A DNA stretch of 20,435 bases from JBOGWY01 sp050694015 (GCA_050694015.1 JBOGWY010000161.1:1-20435), one strand, 5' to 3'; positions 5,912-13,458 are shown, counted from the stretch's first letter. Notes: generated by a model from the letters alone, not told the origin. Program-made: numbers and translations.

Positions 5912-6568
5912 ATGGCTAACAGGACCGAAACCCTGGAGCGTGTCCGCGAGCGGGCCCTCGAGGTCGGCGTCTACCTGCCGCTCGGCGCTTACGCGGCGGT
6001 CCGGGACGAGATCTCGGAGCTGGACTCGCGCCGTATCCGCAAGCTCTACAACGGCCTCATCGACCGCGGTCAGAACCGCCTCGAGCCCGTCGAGCGCAAC
6101 CTCCGTCGTCGCGCCCGCAGGTTCAACGGCGACATCGAGAAGGCCGGCCGCGAGGTCCGCACGAACGTCCGTAAGGGCGCTAAGCGTGCCAATGCTGCGG
6201 TCAGCGAGATCGCGCCGAAGCTCCCGCGTGTCGCGGCCCCCAAGAAGGCGAGCGAGCTCCCGATCAAGGGCTACAACTCGCTCACCGTTAGCGAGATCAC
6301 CTCGCAGCTCAAGGGCCTCACGCAGACCGACCTCGCGAAGGTCTACAAGTGGGAGCGCAACCACGAGAACCGCAGCACGATCCTCGAGTCGATCGAGTCG
6401 AAGTTCGTCGACCTGCCGATCCCGACCTACGACGCGCTGACCGTGGACGAGATCACGTCGCGCATCGACGGACTGTCGCAGAGCGAGCTGAAGACGATCC
6501 GTCGCTACGAGAACGACACCAAGAAGCGTGCGACGGTGCTCGAGAGGATCGACGCACAGATCAAGTAG
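5912..6568 (+). CDS. Basic helical protein with two tandem C-terminal repeats (phasin/lipid-droplet-associated-like)
   Basis: 218 aa, with a strong AAGGAG six bases before the ATG. Residues 1-105 are predicted helical and rich in Arg/Lys/Glu, resembling phasin-like or apolipoprotein-like coats. Residues 116-165 and 168-217 are two copies of a module with a 52-residue period: LPI-x3-Y-x-x-LTV-x-EITS, G-L-(T/S)-Q-(T/S)-(D/E)-L, then a basic/aromatic E-N-rich helix and TVLE/TILE-(R/S)-I. I recall similar modules in actinobacterial proteins annotated as lipid-droplet-associated, but that is memory, not a search. Its own promoter and a palindromic site suggest a tightly controlled, well-expressed monocistronic gene. 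Confidence 0.72.
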   Translation: MANRTETLERVRERALEVGVYLPLGAYAAVRDEISELDSRRIRKLYNGLIDRGQNRLEPVERNLRRRARRFNGDIEKAGREVRTNVRKGAKRANAAVSEIAPKLPRVAAPKKASELPIKGYNSLTVSEITSQLKGLTQTDLAKVYKWERNHENRSTILESIESKFVDLPIPTYDALTVDEITSRIDGLSQSELKTIRRYENDTKKRATVLERIDAQIK

Positions 6569-6600
6569 CCGTTTTGTTCTGTAAGCGCACGCCTGAAAAC

Positions 6601-6637
6601 GCGGGTCGCGCCGCGTCACGCAATAATGCCGACCCGC
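6601..6637. terminator. Hairpin between convergent genes
   Basis: GCGGGTCG (6601-6608) and CGACCCGC (6630-6637) form a perfect 8-bp stem with a 21-base loop. It lies between two genes that end toward each other (stops at 6568 and 6685), so it could serve both. The large loop and lack of a T-run keep confidence modest. Confidence 0.4.
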
Positions 6638-6684
6638 CCGCCCAAAACCGTCTGATGGGCATGCTCCGTAGCAACGGTTACGGG

Positions 6685-7347
6685 TTAGCGGACTAGTTTG
6701 GGCCCGGTCGGCTTCGGTTGGCCGGGCCCGAGCCTTTTCACGAACATGTCGACCAGCGTCTCGATGTACTCACCCTCGTCCGCGGGGAGCAGATGCTTGC
6801 CGCCGAGGATCTCCTGTTCGACGAAGAACGCGAGCAACGAGTTGAAGAACAACCGCGCCGCCATCTGCGGATCGACCTTGCCCCGGGCCCTCTCGTTCAT
6901 CCTGTCGTCGAGGATCTGAGCCAGCTCGGTGATCGACTCGCCGACCGCGTCGGCGAAGAACGCTTCCTTCTCTTCCGGGAACACCTGGACCTCTTGGAGC
7001 AGCAGCCGAGTGATCTCTTTGTTCTGCCGCAGCACGTCGAAGAAGCCGCGCGCGAGCACGATCAACAGCGCGCGCAGGTCGAGTTGCGCGGCGAGCTCCG
7101 GCAGCGTACGCAGCAGTGACAGGAACGAGTACTCGTCGATGATGGCGCGGAACAGATCGCGTTTCGACTCGAAGTAGTGGTAGATCAAGCCTTCCGTGAT
7201 GTCCGCGGTGCGCGCGATGTCGCGCATCGAGGTGCCGTGAAAACCTTTCTCGGCGAACAGATGCAGCGACGTCTGGAGGATGTCCTCCCTGCGGTCCCGG
7301 CGCTCTCGGCCCTCACGGCCCTCACGGCCCCCCGCCTCCCGCACCAT
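6685..7347 (-). CDS. TetR-family transcriptional regulator
   Basis: A 220-aa one-component regulator. Residues ~20-66 are the DNA-binding domain: REDILQTSLHLFAEKGF, then GTSMRDIARTADITEGLIYHYFESKRDLF, a textbook TetR helix-turn-helix. The rest is an all-helical ligand/dimer domain. The ATG at 7347 follows the hpf stop by five bases, so it is probably translated as the last gene of the hpf operon. AAGGGG lies rather far upstream. The N-terminus carries an odd Gly-Arg-Glu repeat encoded by a 9-bp tandem repeat. The ligand and targets are unknown; a longer frame to 7719 only overlaps hpf and is not used. Confidence 0.85.
   Translation of the reverse strand: MVREAGGREGREGRERRDRREDILQTSLHLFAEKGFHGTSMRDIARTADITEGLIYHYFESKRDLFRAIIDEYSFLSLLRTLPELAAQLDLRALLIVLARGFFDVLRQNKEITRLLLQEVQVFPEEKEAFFADAVGESITELAQILDDRMNERARGKVDPQMAARLFFNSLLAFFVEQEILGGKHLLPADEGEYIETLVDMFVKRLGPGQPKPTGPKLVR
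7303..7329. repeat. Three 9-bp tandem units in the 5' end of the TetR gene
   Basis: CTCTCGGCC followed by CTCACGGCC twice. In frame they encode repeated Gly-Arg-Glu, so unit gain or loss would preserve the reading frame. Confidence 0.7.
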
Positions 7348-7352
7348 GCGAA

Positions 7353-7682
7353 CTACAACCCCTTGGCTCGAGCGGTGTGCCCGCCGCGCTTGCGGTCGTT
7401 GATCTGACGGAGCAGCTCCTCGCGCGCCTCGCGCACCGCCTGCCCGACATCCGCGTTGTCGGCTTTCGCGATCAGGTGGTTGCGCCCGAAATCGAGTTCG
7501 ATAAGCACGTGGTGGGCTTTCCCCGCGGTCGCGCTCTGCGCGTAACTGATGCGAACGTCGGCAGAGATCTCTTCCCTGAACTCTGCGAGGCGGCGATCGA
7601 TCTTCTCGAGGTCGTGTTGGATCGTGTCTTTGTCCTGCTCCGTCACTGCGATGCCGTTGGCCGAAGACACCCGGATCCGCAA
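7353..7682 (-). CDS. hpf: Short ribosome hibernation promoting factor (S30AE domain)
   Basis: A 109-aa S30AE-fold protein that binds the decoding centre of idle ribosomes. The pattern fits the family: MRIRVSSANGIAVTEQDKDTIQHDLEKIDRRL (first strand and helix), VRISYAQSATAGKAHHVLIELDF, then HLIAKADNADVGQAVREAREELLRQINDRK. It ends there, so it lacks the C-terminal dimerisation domain of long HPF, which is the usual form in Actinobacteria. The start is TTG 7682, supported by GGAGGTGG immediately upstream; the nearby ATG is in another frame. It lies in an apparent minus-strand run after the glycosyltransferase and directly before the TetR gene. Confidence 0.82.
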   Translation of the reverse strand: MRIRVSSANGIAVTEQDKDTIQHDLEKIDRRLAEFREEISADVRISYAQSATAGKAHHVLIELDFGRNHLIAKADNADVGQAVREAREELLRQINDRKRGGHTARAKGL

Positions 7683-7759
7683 AGACCACCTCCATGTGAG
7701 CCTGCAGGAACCTCGACATTAGCTCAGAGAGCAGTACCCCGATGCCCCGTCTCGCGGAG

Positions 7760-8890
7760 CTAAGCGAGCCACCGCGTCAACGGCGCGAGCGCGGCCTCGC
7801 CGGCGAAGTTCGCGAGCACGTGCCGCCTCCCGGCCCGGCCCATCTGGCGAGCGAGATGCTCGTTCTCGAGGAGCCCGGCGATCCGGTCGATGAGGATCTT
7901 TTCGTCCGTCGCGTCGACGACGAAACCAGTCTCCGCGTCGACGACGGCCTCCGGTGTTCCGCCGGACCGCCCCGTCACGCACGGTGTCTCGGTCGCGGCC
8001 GCTTCGAGCAGGACCACGCCGAGGCCCTCGACCTCGAGCCCGCGGTAGCGGTCCACCACCGCGAGCGCGAACACGTCCGCGAGCGAGTAGTACGACGGGG
8101 CCAGCTCGTCGGGCACGCGCCCGGCGAACGCGACCGCTCCGGGGGCGACCTCGTCGGCGAGCTGCCGCAGCCTCTTCTCCTCCGGGCCGGTCCCCGCAAC
8201 CACCAGAACGGCTTCCGGGACGCGCGCCCGGAGTGCCGGGATCGCGCGCACCAACCGATCCACGCCCTTGCGAGGAACGAGCCGTCCGAAGCACAGCACC
8301 ACGCGGGCCCCGGGATCGAGCCCCAGTGCCGCGCGGGCCGGCTCGGGATCGACGTTCGGATGGAACCGCTCGGTATCGACGCGGGCGCGCAGGATCTCGA
8401 TCGGGGGGATGCTCTCGCCGCTTCGCTCCAACAACCTCCGCACCTGGCCCCCGGTGTACTCGCCGACCGGTAGCAGCAGCTCGGCCCCCCCCAGCGCCCT
8501 CGCGAGGCGAGCCCGCAGGCCCGGCACGGCCCCCGGCACGATCAGCTCGGCCCCATGCGCGATCACGGCGTAGCGCAGCCCCCTGCGGGCCATCGCGGGA
8601 GCCGTCAACACCAGCGGCCACGGCGTCCCGAAGAGCACCCGGTCGGTCCCGAGCGTCGCCGCCACCGAGGCCGTGATCTCGGCCACCTTCGGGACCGGCG
8701 CCAGCATCCGCCCCGGCCCGGCGTAGAGCGGGTATCCGAGCGCCTTCGGCAGCCGCTCCCGCCCGCGGCGGCCCGGCGCGACCACGGCCACACGGGGGGA
8801 CAGCGCCGCGCACAGCGAAGCCAGATAACTCTCGATCCCACCCCGCCCGGGGAGGAACGACGAGGTGACTAGTACCGCGTCTGCCTGCAT
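7760..8890 (-). CDS. GT4-family glycosyltransferase, PimB-like
   Basis: A 376-aa GT-B fold retaining glycosyltransferase, probably GDP-mannose dependent and membrane-associated, related to mannosyltransferases that build phosphatidylinositol mannosides. Marks: PGRGGIESYL (15-23, acceptor-domain glycine loop), FGRLVPRKG (201-209, nucleotide-sugar domain), and E288-x7-E296 within EVEGLGVVLLEAA (the GT4 EX7E motif). The start ATG 8890 has GGGGGAGG eight bases upstream; a TTG at 8911 would add seven residues without support. Acceptor and exact linkage are not readable from sequence. It is divergent from the HD-GYP gene. Confidence 0.83.
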   Translation of the reverse strand: MQADAVLVTSSFLPGRGGIESYLASLCAALSPRVAVVAPGRRGRERLPKALGYPLYAGPGRMLAPVPKVAEITASVAATLGTDRVLFGTPWPLVLTAPAMARRGLRYAVIAHGAELIVPGAVPGLRARLARALGGAELLLPVGEYTGGQVRRLLERSGESIPPIEILRARVDTERFHPNVDPEPARAALGLDPGARVVLCFGRLVPRKGVDRLVRAIPALRARVPEAVLVVAGTGPEEKRLRQLADEVAPGAVAFAGRVPDELAPSYYSLADVFALAVVDRYRGLEVEGLGVVLLEAAATETPCVTGRSGGTPEAVVDAETGFVVDATDEKILIDRIAGLLENEHLARQMGRAGRRHVLANFAGEAALAPLTRWLA

Positions 8891-8986
8891 CGGGTGATCC
8901 TCCCCCTGCAACTCAAGCTATGCGGGCGTAGTGCCGATAGTCCATCCGAACTAGTCAAAAGGCTTGGGCCGACCGCGGAGGCTTGA

Positions 8987-9661
8987 TTGAACGTAGCAGC
9001 GAGGGGGTTCTCTAGGAGGCTCGCCGACTCTTTGCAGGCGCCGGACGGCCGTGAGGACCCCCTTCAGCTACTCGACTCCATGGTCGAGATGCTCAACCGG
9101 ACCGATTCCTTCATGGCCGGTCACTCCCAGCGTGTCTCCGACCTGTCTGCTTCGATCGCCCGCCTCGCCAAGTTCTCGTCGACCGACGTCGAGTTCGTCC
9201 GCCGCGCCGGGCTCGTCCACGACATCGGGAAGGTCTCGATCCCGGAGAAGGTCCTGCGCAAGTCCGAGCCCCTGACCCCGGACGAGATGCACCTGATCAA
9301 GCTGCACCCGATCTTCGGAGCGAGCCTGCTGTCGCGTCTCCCCGGCATGGACTCGCTCGTGCCCGTCGTCCTCCACCACCACGAGCGGTGGGACGGAGCC
9401 GGCTACCCCGGCGGCCTTTCGATGACCGACATCCCGAAGGAAGCCCGCGTCATCGCGGTGGCAGACGCGTTCGATGCGATGACGTCGTACCGGCCCTACG
9501 GCGAGGTGCTGTCACCCGAGGAAGCACTGAACGAGCTTCGCCGCTGCTCGGGGTCGCAGTTCGACCCGTTGCTCGTAGATGCGATGCACGAGGCGTTCCT
9601 CTACGGGTTGCTCGATCGCAAGACGAGCGTGATCTACCCGCGCGTCGAGCACAAGGTCTAG
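8987..9661 (+). CDS. Stand-alone HD-GYP domain phosphodiesterase
   Basis: A 224-aa protein that is almost wholly an HD-GYP domain, a metal-dependent phosphohydrolase class that degrades cyclic di-GMP. All expected residues are present: His46, His78-Asp79 (HDIGK), His107, His130-His131 (HHHE), the signature Gly139-Tyr140-Pro141, and Asp160 (VADAFDAM). There is no receiver or PAS domain, so regulation must come from expression or partners. The start is TTG 8987, six bases after GGAGG. Its stop codon shares the palindrome CTAG with the stop of the convergent vWA gene. No diguanylate cyclase gene is in the window. Confidence 0.88.
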   Translation: MNVAARGFSRRLADSLQAPDGREDPLQLLDSMVEMLNRTDSFMAGHSQRVSDLSASIARLAKFSSTDVEFVRRAGLVHDIGKVSIPEKVLRKSEPLTPDEMHLIKLHPIFGASLLSRLPGMDSLVPVVLHHHERWDGAGYPGGLSMTDIPKEARVIAVADAFDAMTSYRPYGEVLSPEEALNELRRCSGSQFDPLLVDAMHEAFLYGLLDRKTSVIYPRVEHKV

Positions 9662-12240
9662 CGCCGCCTCCGCGAGAACGCTAGTGAGCGCGCCCTGTTG
9701 CGCGCCGTCGCCACGAACGCGTACGCAAGAGCCATCGCCCCCGCGCTCAGATAGAGAGCGACCGGAACCGCGGGCTTGTCGTCGCGGTACGCGCTGAACT
9801 CGTAGGTCTCTTCCTTAGCGGTCTGGAACGTCGAGCGCTGCTTCGCCACTGCGACCTGCACCTCCTCCTGGTGCTCGGTCGCCATCGCGCCCTGTGCCTG
9901 CGCGGCCGACTGGCTCGCGGGGATCTGCTCGACGATCGGCGGCGGGGGAGCCGGGGGGGCCGCGATCGCGGCCGGCAGATTGGCGGCGGGAACGACGAGC
10001 AGCGGGAGGACCGCGTCTTTCTTGTCCTTCTTTAGCAGCGGCTTACACGTGACGGTTGCGGTGCTCTCGGCCACGATGTCTTCGCCGACGGTCGCTTGCA
10101 ACGTGAGGTCCCGTGTCTTGCCGAGCAGGTCTATGGGGCAGTCGAACGTGACGTCGAACGTGAGGTGGTTCGACTCCTTGAGGTTCACGCGCGACATGGT
10201 CTCGGGCGTCACCGTCGGGACGAGCTCCGGTGCGCTGGGGCCGTCGGGAACGAGTGCGACCTTCACCTCTTCCGTCACCGCTTTCAGGGTGGCGACGATC
10301 GCCGGCGCGAGGTTGAGGTTGCCGTCGTAGTCGGCATCCGAGATCTCGCACACGAGTGGGTTGCCGGAGGCGATGTCGGTGGTCCCGTTGTCGTCGCAGT
10401 CGACGGGCTCGGGAGCCGTGGTCTGGGTCTGTTCGGCCATGTCTTGCAGATCGGGGAGACCCTTCGCGCCGTTCGGCCCGTAGACCGCGAGTCCGACCTG
10501 GAGGACGCCGTTCTCCCTGAGCGCATGCACCACTCTCTCGAAAGGCGGCGAGGGGTGCGCCGCCTCATCGTGGAACTGGGCGTCGGTGATGTTGACGATC
10601 ACCTTCAACGAATCGGGGCGGAACTCGGCATCCGAGTCGGGCGGGACGAAGCCGGGCTGGCCCTCGTTCTCTACGGCGTGGAAGAGGCCCGTGAGCTGCG
10701 ACTCCGGTTGGTCGAGCGCCCCTCCGCCGGATGCCTGCAGGCGTTCGAGTGCGGCGACGAGTTCCGGGCCGGGCACCGTGATCTTCTGGTCGAGCCGGTA
10801 CGGGAAGTCGCCTTGTTGCGCGTCGCCGTAACCGGGGATCGGATAGTCCTTGATCTCTCCGACACCGAATTGCACGTCGAGCCCTTCCGCGCTCAGGTCG
10901 TTGATGATGTCCTGCATACCGGTGCGCAGACCGGCGATCGACGAGTCCATCGACTTCGACGTATCGACGAGGAAGAACACGTCGAGCGGGTTGGGCAACG
11001 GCGGTAGCTCCAGTTCGTAGCGGACGCGCCGCGTCTGGTTGTGACGCAGCTTCAGCCGCAGTTGTTTCGGTGCCAGAACGGTCTTTCCATCGATGTCGGC
11101 GATGTTGGCGGGGTCGAGGGGGCCGAGTTCGACCTCCATGTCCATCCCGAGGAAGACCTCGAGGGTGTTCGTCGTGCGACCGTAGACCAGCGGCACCGAC
11201 GTACGACTCATCTGCAGGTCGACGATGTCCTTCGAACCGCTGTCGGGTGTGATCTCGAGCCACCTGTAACCCGGAACCATCCGGAACACACCCTCGTGCA
11301 TCGAGAGGATGACATCGTCGACCGTGTTGCCGTGGGCCATCGACAGCGGGCGACCGAACTTGGGTCCGTTGTACCGCCGCCACGTGCGGCCGCCGTCCTC
11401 GCTCACGTTGATCGTGCTGGTCTCGGCTTCCCACGCGATGACCCGCGATGGGGCACCGGGCCCGTGGAACACGTCGGCCACCGGGATGCCCTGGGCGACG
11501 TAGTTGTTCGTTGCACGCGTACGCCCGCCGTCGGTCGAGTGATAGATCGCGCCGCCCCAGAACCACAGGTCGTTCGAATCCTGCGGATCGACGGCCATGG
11601 CGTTCGCTGCGACTCCTTCCGCAAGCGGGGTACGACGCTCCCACGTCACGCCACCGTCGATGCTGGCGTGGATCTCGTCCCCGCCGGTCGGCTGTTGCGT
11701 GTGCAGGTAGATGAACGCGGGACTGTCGGGCGCGACGTGGATGCCGAACACGTCGCCCGTAGCCGGTGGCAGACCGGTGTCGGACGCCACGAACGTGCTT
11801 CCTCCGTCGCGGCTCACGACCACGTGCGGCCGCACGACAGGGCCGACCTGTTCTTCGACCGCGAGGAACACGTTCGAGTGCCCGAAGCGGCTCTCGGGGA
11901 TCGTTATGTCGACGATCCGGGCGAGGACGTTCGAGGTGGGGACGTCGAGGGTGGGGAGCTCGGGCACTGCGAACCGCTCCTCCCACGTGCAGCCGCCGTC
12001 GATCGTGCGCATCACGTGGATCCCGTTCGTCGTGTAGACGATGTTGGGAGCGACCGGGTCGATCGCGTACGAGACCATCGCCTGGTCTCCGGTGGGGTAG
12101 CGGGGGCCGAGGATCGTGCGCCACAGCCCGTTCTCGCTGATGCCGGGACAGGCCGACGTCTGCGCCGAGGTGGGAGCCGTAAGGGGGCCGAGGACGAGCG
12201 CCAGCACAACCAGGGCGAGCGCGGCCCGCATGATCTTCAT
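9658..12240 (-). CDS. Secreted, membrane-anchored BNR beta-propeller/von Willebrand A protein
   Basis: 860 aa from ATG 12240. Residues 1-28 are a signal peptide (MRAALALVVLALVLGPLTAPTSAQ). Residues ~30-390 hold repeated sialidase/VPS10-like BNR units (TIDGGCTWEER, VSRDGGSTFV, SIDGGVTWERR, STDGGRT, SEDGGRTWRRY), a beta-propeller. Residues ~418-620 are a vWA/integrin-I domain with an intact MIDAS start, DTSKS (426-430). Later segments include an acidic, Asp/Asn-rich stretch (DDNGTTD and DADYDGNLN) that may bind calcium, a Pro-rich linker (~760), and a C-terminal membrane helix near 830-850 followed by basic SRRRR. This layout is an outward-facing adhesin or receptor tethered at its C-terminus. 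Ligand unknown. The 46-codon upstream frame is not used. Confidence 0.82.
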   Translation of the reverse strand: MKIMRAALALVVLALVLGPLTAPTSAQTSACPGISENGLWRTILGPRYPTGDQAMVSYAIDPVAPNIVYTTNGIHVMRTIDGGCTWEERFAVPELPTLDVPTSNVLARIVDITIPESRFGHSNVFLAVEEQVGPVVRPHVVVSRDGGSTFVASDTGLPPATGDVFGIHVAPDSPAFIYLHTQQPTGGDEIHASIDGGVTWERRTPLAEGVAANAMAVDPQDSNDLWFWGGAIYHSTDGGRTRATNNYVAQGIPVADVFHGPGAPSRVIAWEAETSTINVSEDGGRTWRRYNGPKFGRPLSMAHGNTVDDVILSMHEGVFRMVPGYRWLEITPDSGSKDIVDLQMSRTSVPLVYGRTTNTLEVFLGMDMEVELGPLDPANIADIDGKTVLAPKQLRLKLRHNQTRRVRYELELPPLPNPLDVFFLVDTSKSMDSSIAGLRTGMQDIINDLSAEGLDVQFGVGEIKDYPIPGYGDAQQGDFPYRLDQKITVPGPELVAALERLQASGGGALDQPESQLTGLFHAVENEGQPGFVPPDSDAEFRPDSLKVIVNITDAQFHDEAAHPSPPFERVVHALRENGVLQVGLAVYGPNGAKGLPDLQDMAEQTQTTAPEPVDCDDNGTTDIASGNPLVCEISDADYDGNLNLAPAIVATLKAVTEEVKVALVPDGPSAPELVPTVTPETMSRVNLKESNHLTFDVTFDCPIDLLGKTRDLTLQATVGEDIVAESTATVTCKPLLKKDKKDAVLPLLVVPAANLPAAIAAPPAPPPPIVEQIPASQSAAQAQGAMATEHQEEVQVAVAKQRSTFQTAKEETYEFSAYRDDKPAVPVALYLSAGAMALAYAFVATARNRARSLAFSRRRR

Positions 12241-12311
12241 CACAGGGAACCTAGTTCGCCGCAGAACCGCCCTTTCCCGTCTGAGCCCCCGCTGCCCGGG
12301 GGGGCACGATC

Positions 12312-12361
12312 CGTTCTTTTCACATATGGGACCGGATAGCGGGCCGACTTCTGAAAAGAAT
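12312..12361. repeat. Palindromic element A, upstream of the DUF559 gene
   Basis: 50 bp with outer arms TTCTTTTCA (12314-12322) and TGAAAAGAA (12352-12360), a perfect 9-bp inverted repeat. A weaker inner GGACCG/CGGGCC pairing flanks a short centre. It is closely related to element B (13331-13380). With element A inverted relative to B, I count 39 identities with a one-base gap. The rest of the 174-bp gap (12241-12414) shows nothing else I can name. Confidence 0.75.
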
Positions 12362-12414
12362 CTAAGTGACGCCGGCAACTGACTCGTAGCGACCGTGGGG
12401 TTCTCGTTCTACGG

Positions 12415-13329
12415 GTGCCCCCCGTTCATGAACTCCTGACCCTAGCTGCACGGCAGCTCGGCCTGGTGACTCGCCGACAGATCCTCATGCTTGGGTTCTC
12501 GCCGAGCTTCGTCACGCGGCAGGTCGCCACGGGTCGCCTAGAGGTCGTTCGACCGGGTGTTTATCGTGTCGCCGGAACGCCAGAATCCTGGCACCAACGA
12601 GTCTTGAGCGCCTGTCTCTGGGGTCGGGGCGCGGTCGCATCTCATCGCACGGCGGGGGTGATGTGGGATCTCGACGGCATGAGCTCGACTTGGATCGAGA
12701 TCACGTCTACTCGCAGACTCGCCGCGAAGGAGCGAGACATCAAGGCTCACTTCACTAACCGTTTCGAGCGGGCAGACCGTGCCAAGGTGGGGCCCGTTCC
12801 CGTCACGTCTGTCCCGCGGACGCTTATGGACCTCGGCGCGGTATGCCCCCCGATCCGGGTCGAGATCGCGTTGGACAACGCCGTCGCCCGTGGTCTCACT
12901 TCGCTGCCGGCGCTCGACAGGTATCTAAACGAGGTTGGCGGCCGAGGCAAACGCGGCGCAGCGGTGATGCGCTCCGTCCTTGCCCCCCGCCTGGAGGCTG
13001 GGGGTACACCAACGAACGGTGGCGAGACCAAGCTCTTCGTAGCTCTGCGGAGAGCGCGATTACCGATCCCGAAGATGCAGTACGACGTCCTCGACGGGAG
13101 CGGTAGACGCGTGGCGAACGTGGACTTCGCGTACCCAGAAAGGCGACTCGCGATCGAATTGGAGAGTTGGACGTATCACTCCGGCAAGCGTCGGATGGAT
13201 CGCGATCTTGATCGCCGGAACGATCTGACAGGGGCGAACTGGCGCGTGATCTGGGCTCGCAACAGTGACCTCGAGCGACCCGATCAACTCATCCAACGTA
13301 TCCGCGAAGACTTCGAAGACCATCCGTGA
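12415..13329 (+). CDS. AbiEi-like winged helix/DUF559 nuclease-like protein
   Basis: 304 aa from GTG 12415 (weak ribosome site). Residues ~5-55 are an AbiEi-type antitoxin winged helix (LVTRRQILMLGFSPSFVTRQVATGRLEVVRPGVYRV). The middle (60-170) matches the domain usually seen with it (SHRTAGVMWDLDG, SVPRTLMDLG). Residues ~200-300 look like the DUF559/Vsr PD-(D/E)xK nuclease fold: Glu204 (ETKLF), Asp237 (VDFAYP), Glu248-x-Glu250 (AIELES), then an Arg-rich helix and GANWRVIW. There is no partner toxin gene. Codons such as AGA, CGA, TCT and ACT are more frequent here than in neighbours, hinting at transfer. It sits between two related palindromes. Confidence 0.78.
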   Translation: MPPVHELLTLAARQLGLVTRRQILMLGFSPSFVTRQVATGRLEVVRPGVYRVAGTPESWHQRVLSACLWGRGAVASHRTAGVMWDLDGMSSTWIEITSTRRLAAKERDIKAHFTNRFERADRAKVGPVPVTSVPRTLMDLGAVCPPIRVEIALDNAVARGLTSLPALDRYLNEVGGRGKRGAAVMRSVLAPRLEAGGTPTNGGETKLFVALRRARLPIPKMQYDVLDGSGRRVANVDFAYPERRLAIELESWTYHSGKRRMDRDLDRRNDLTGANWRVIWARNSDLERPDQLIQRIREDFEDHP

Positions 13330-13330
13330 A

Positions 13331-13380
13331 CGTTCTTTTCAGATCTCGGTCCGCATACCGGTCCCAGAGCTGAAAGAACG
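13331..13380. repeat. Palindromic element B, immediately after the DUF559 gene
   Basis: Begins one base after the stop codon. The outer arms CGTTCTTTTCAG (13331-13342) and CTGAAAGAACG (13370-13380) pair with one extra T. Inside, CTC/GAG and GGTCCG/CGGTCC give further imperfect pairing around CATA. It is related to element A in inverted orientation (39 identities) and slightly less well in direct orientation (37). Confidence 0.75.
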
Positions 13381-13400
13381 AAAAACGAGGTCGGGCGCGA

Positions 13401-13431
13401 GGAAGCCCCGGGACTGATGCCCGGGGCTTCC
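13401..13431. terminator. Strong hairpin terminator between convergent genes
   Basis: GGAAGCCCCGGG (13401-13412) and CCCGGGGCTTCC (13420-13431) form a perfect 12-bp stem with the loop ACTGATG. It lies between the DUF559 gene (plus) and the LVIVD gene (minus). On the minus strand a T-run (CGTTTTTC) follows after about 14 bases. Confidence 0.75.
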
Positions 13432-13458
13432 CCAGCCCGCCTAGAAAAGAAGGAGGGG

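Noticed and set aside
5214..6440. A 408-aa plus-strand frame spanning the prenyl synthase end and the repeat protein
   Set aside because: It crosses a terminator, a promoter and two well-supported genes in a different frame, with Arg/Ser-rich low-complexity sequence.
8891..8986. A defined promoter between the glycosyltransferase and HD-GYP genes
   Set aside because: The 96-bp gap must hold divergent promoters, but no -35/-10 pair with good spacing stands out.
10565..12124. A 519-aa minus-strand frame inside the vWA protein gene
   Set aside because: Same-strand shadow, Arg/Pro/His-rich, no recognisable motif; the propeller/vWA frame is clearly the coding one.
11041..12339. A 432-aa plus-strand frame antisense to the vWA protein gene
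   Set aside because: Antisense shadow typical of high-GC DNA; no ribosome site and no domain.
12312..13380. A CRISPR array or classical IS built from the two palindromes
   Set aside because: Only two copies exist with a full gene between them, no spacers, and no transposase; no target duplication is visible.
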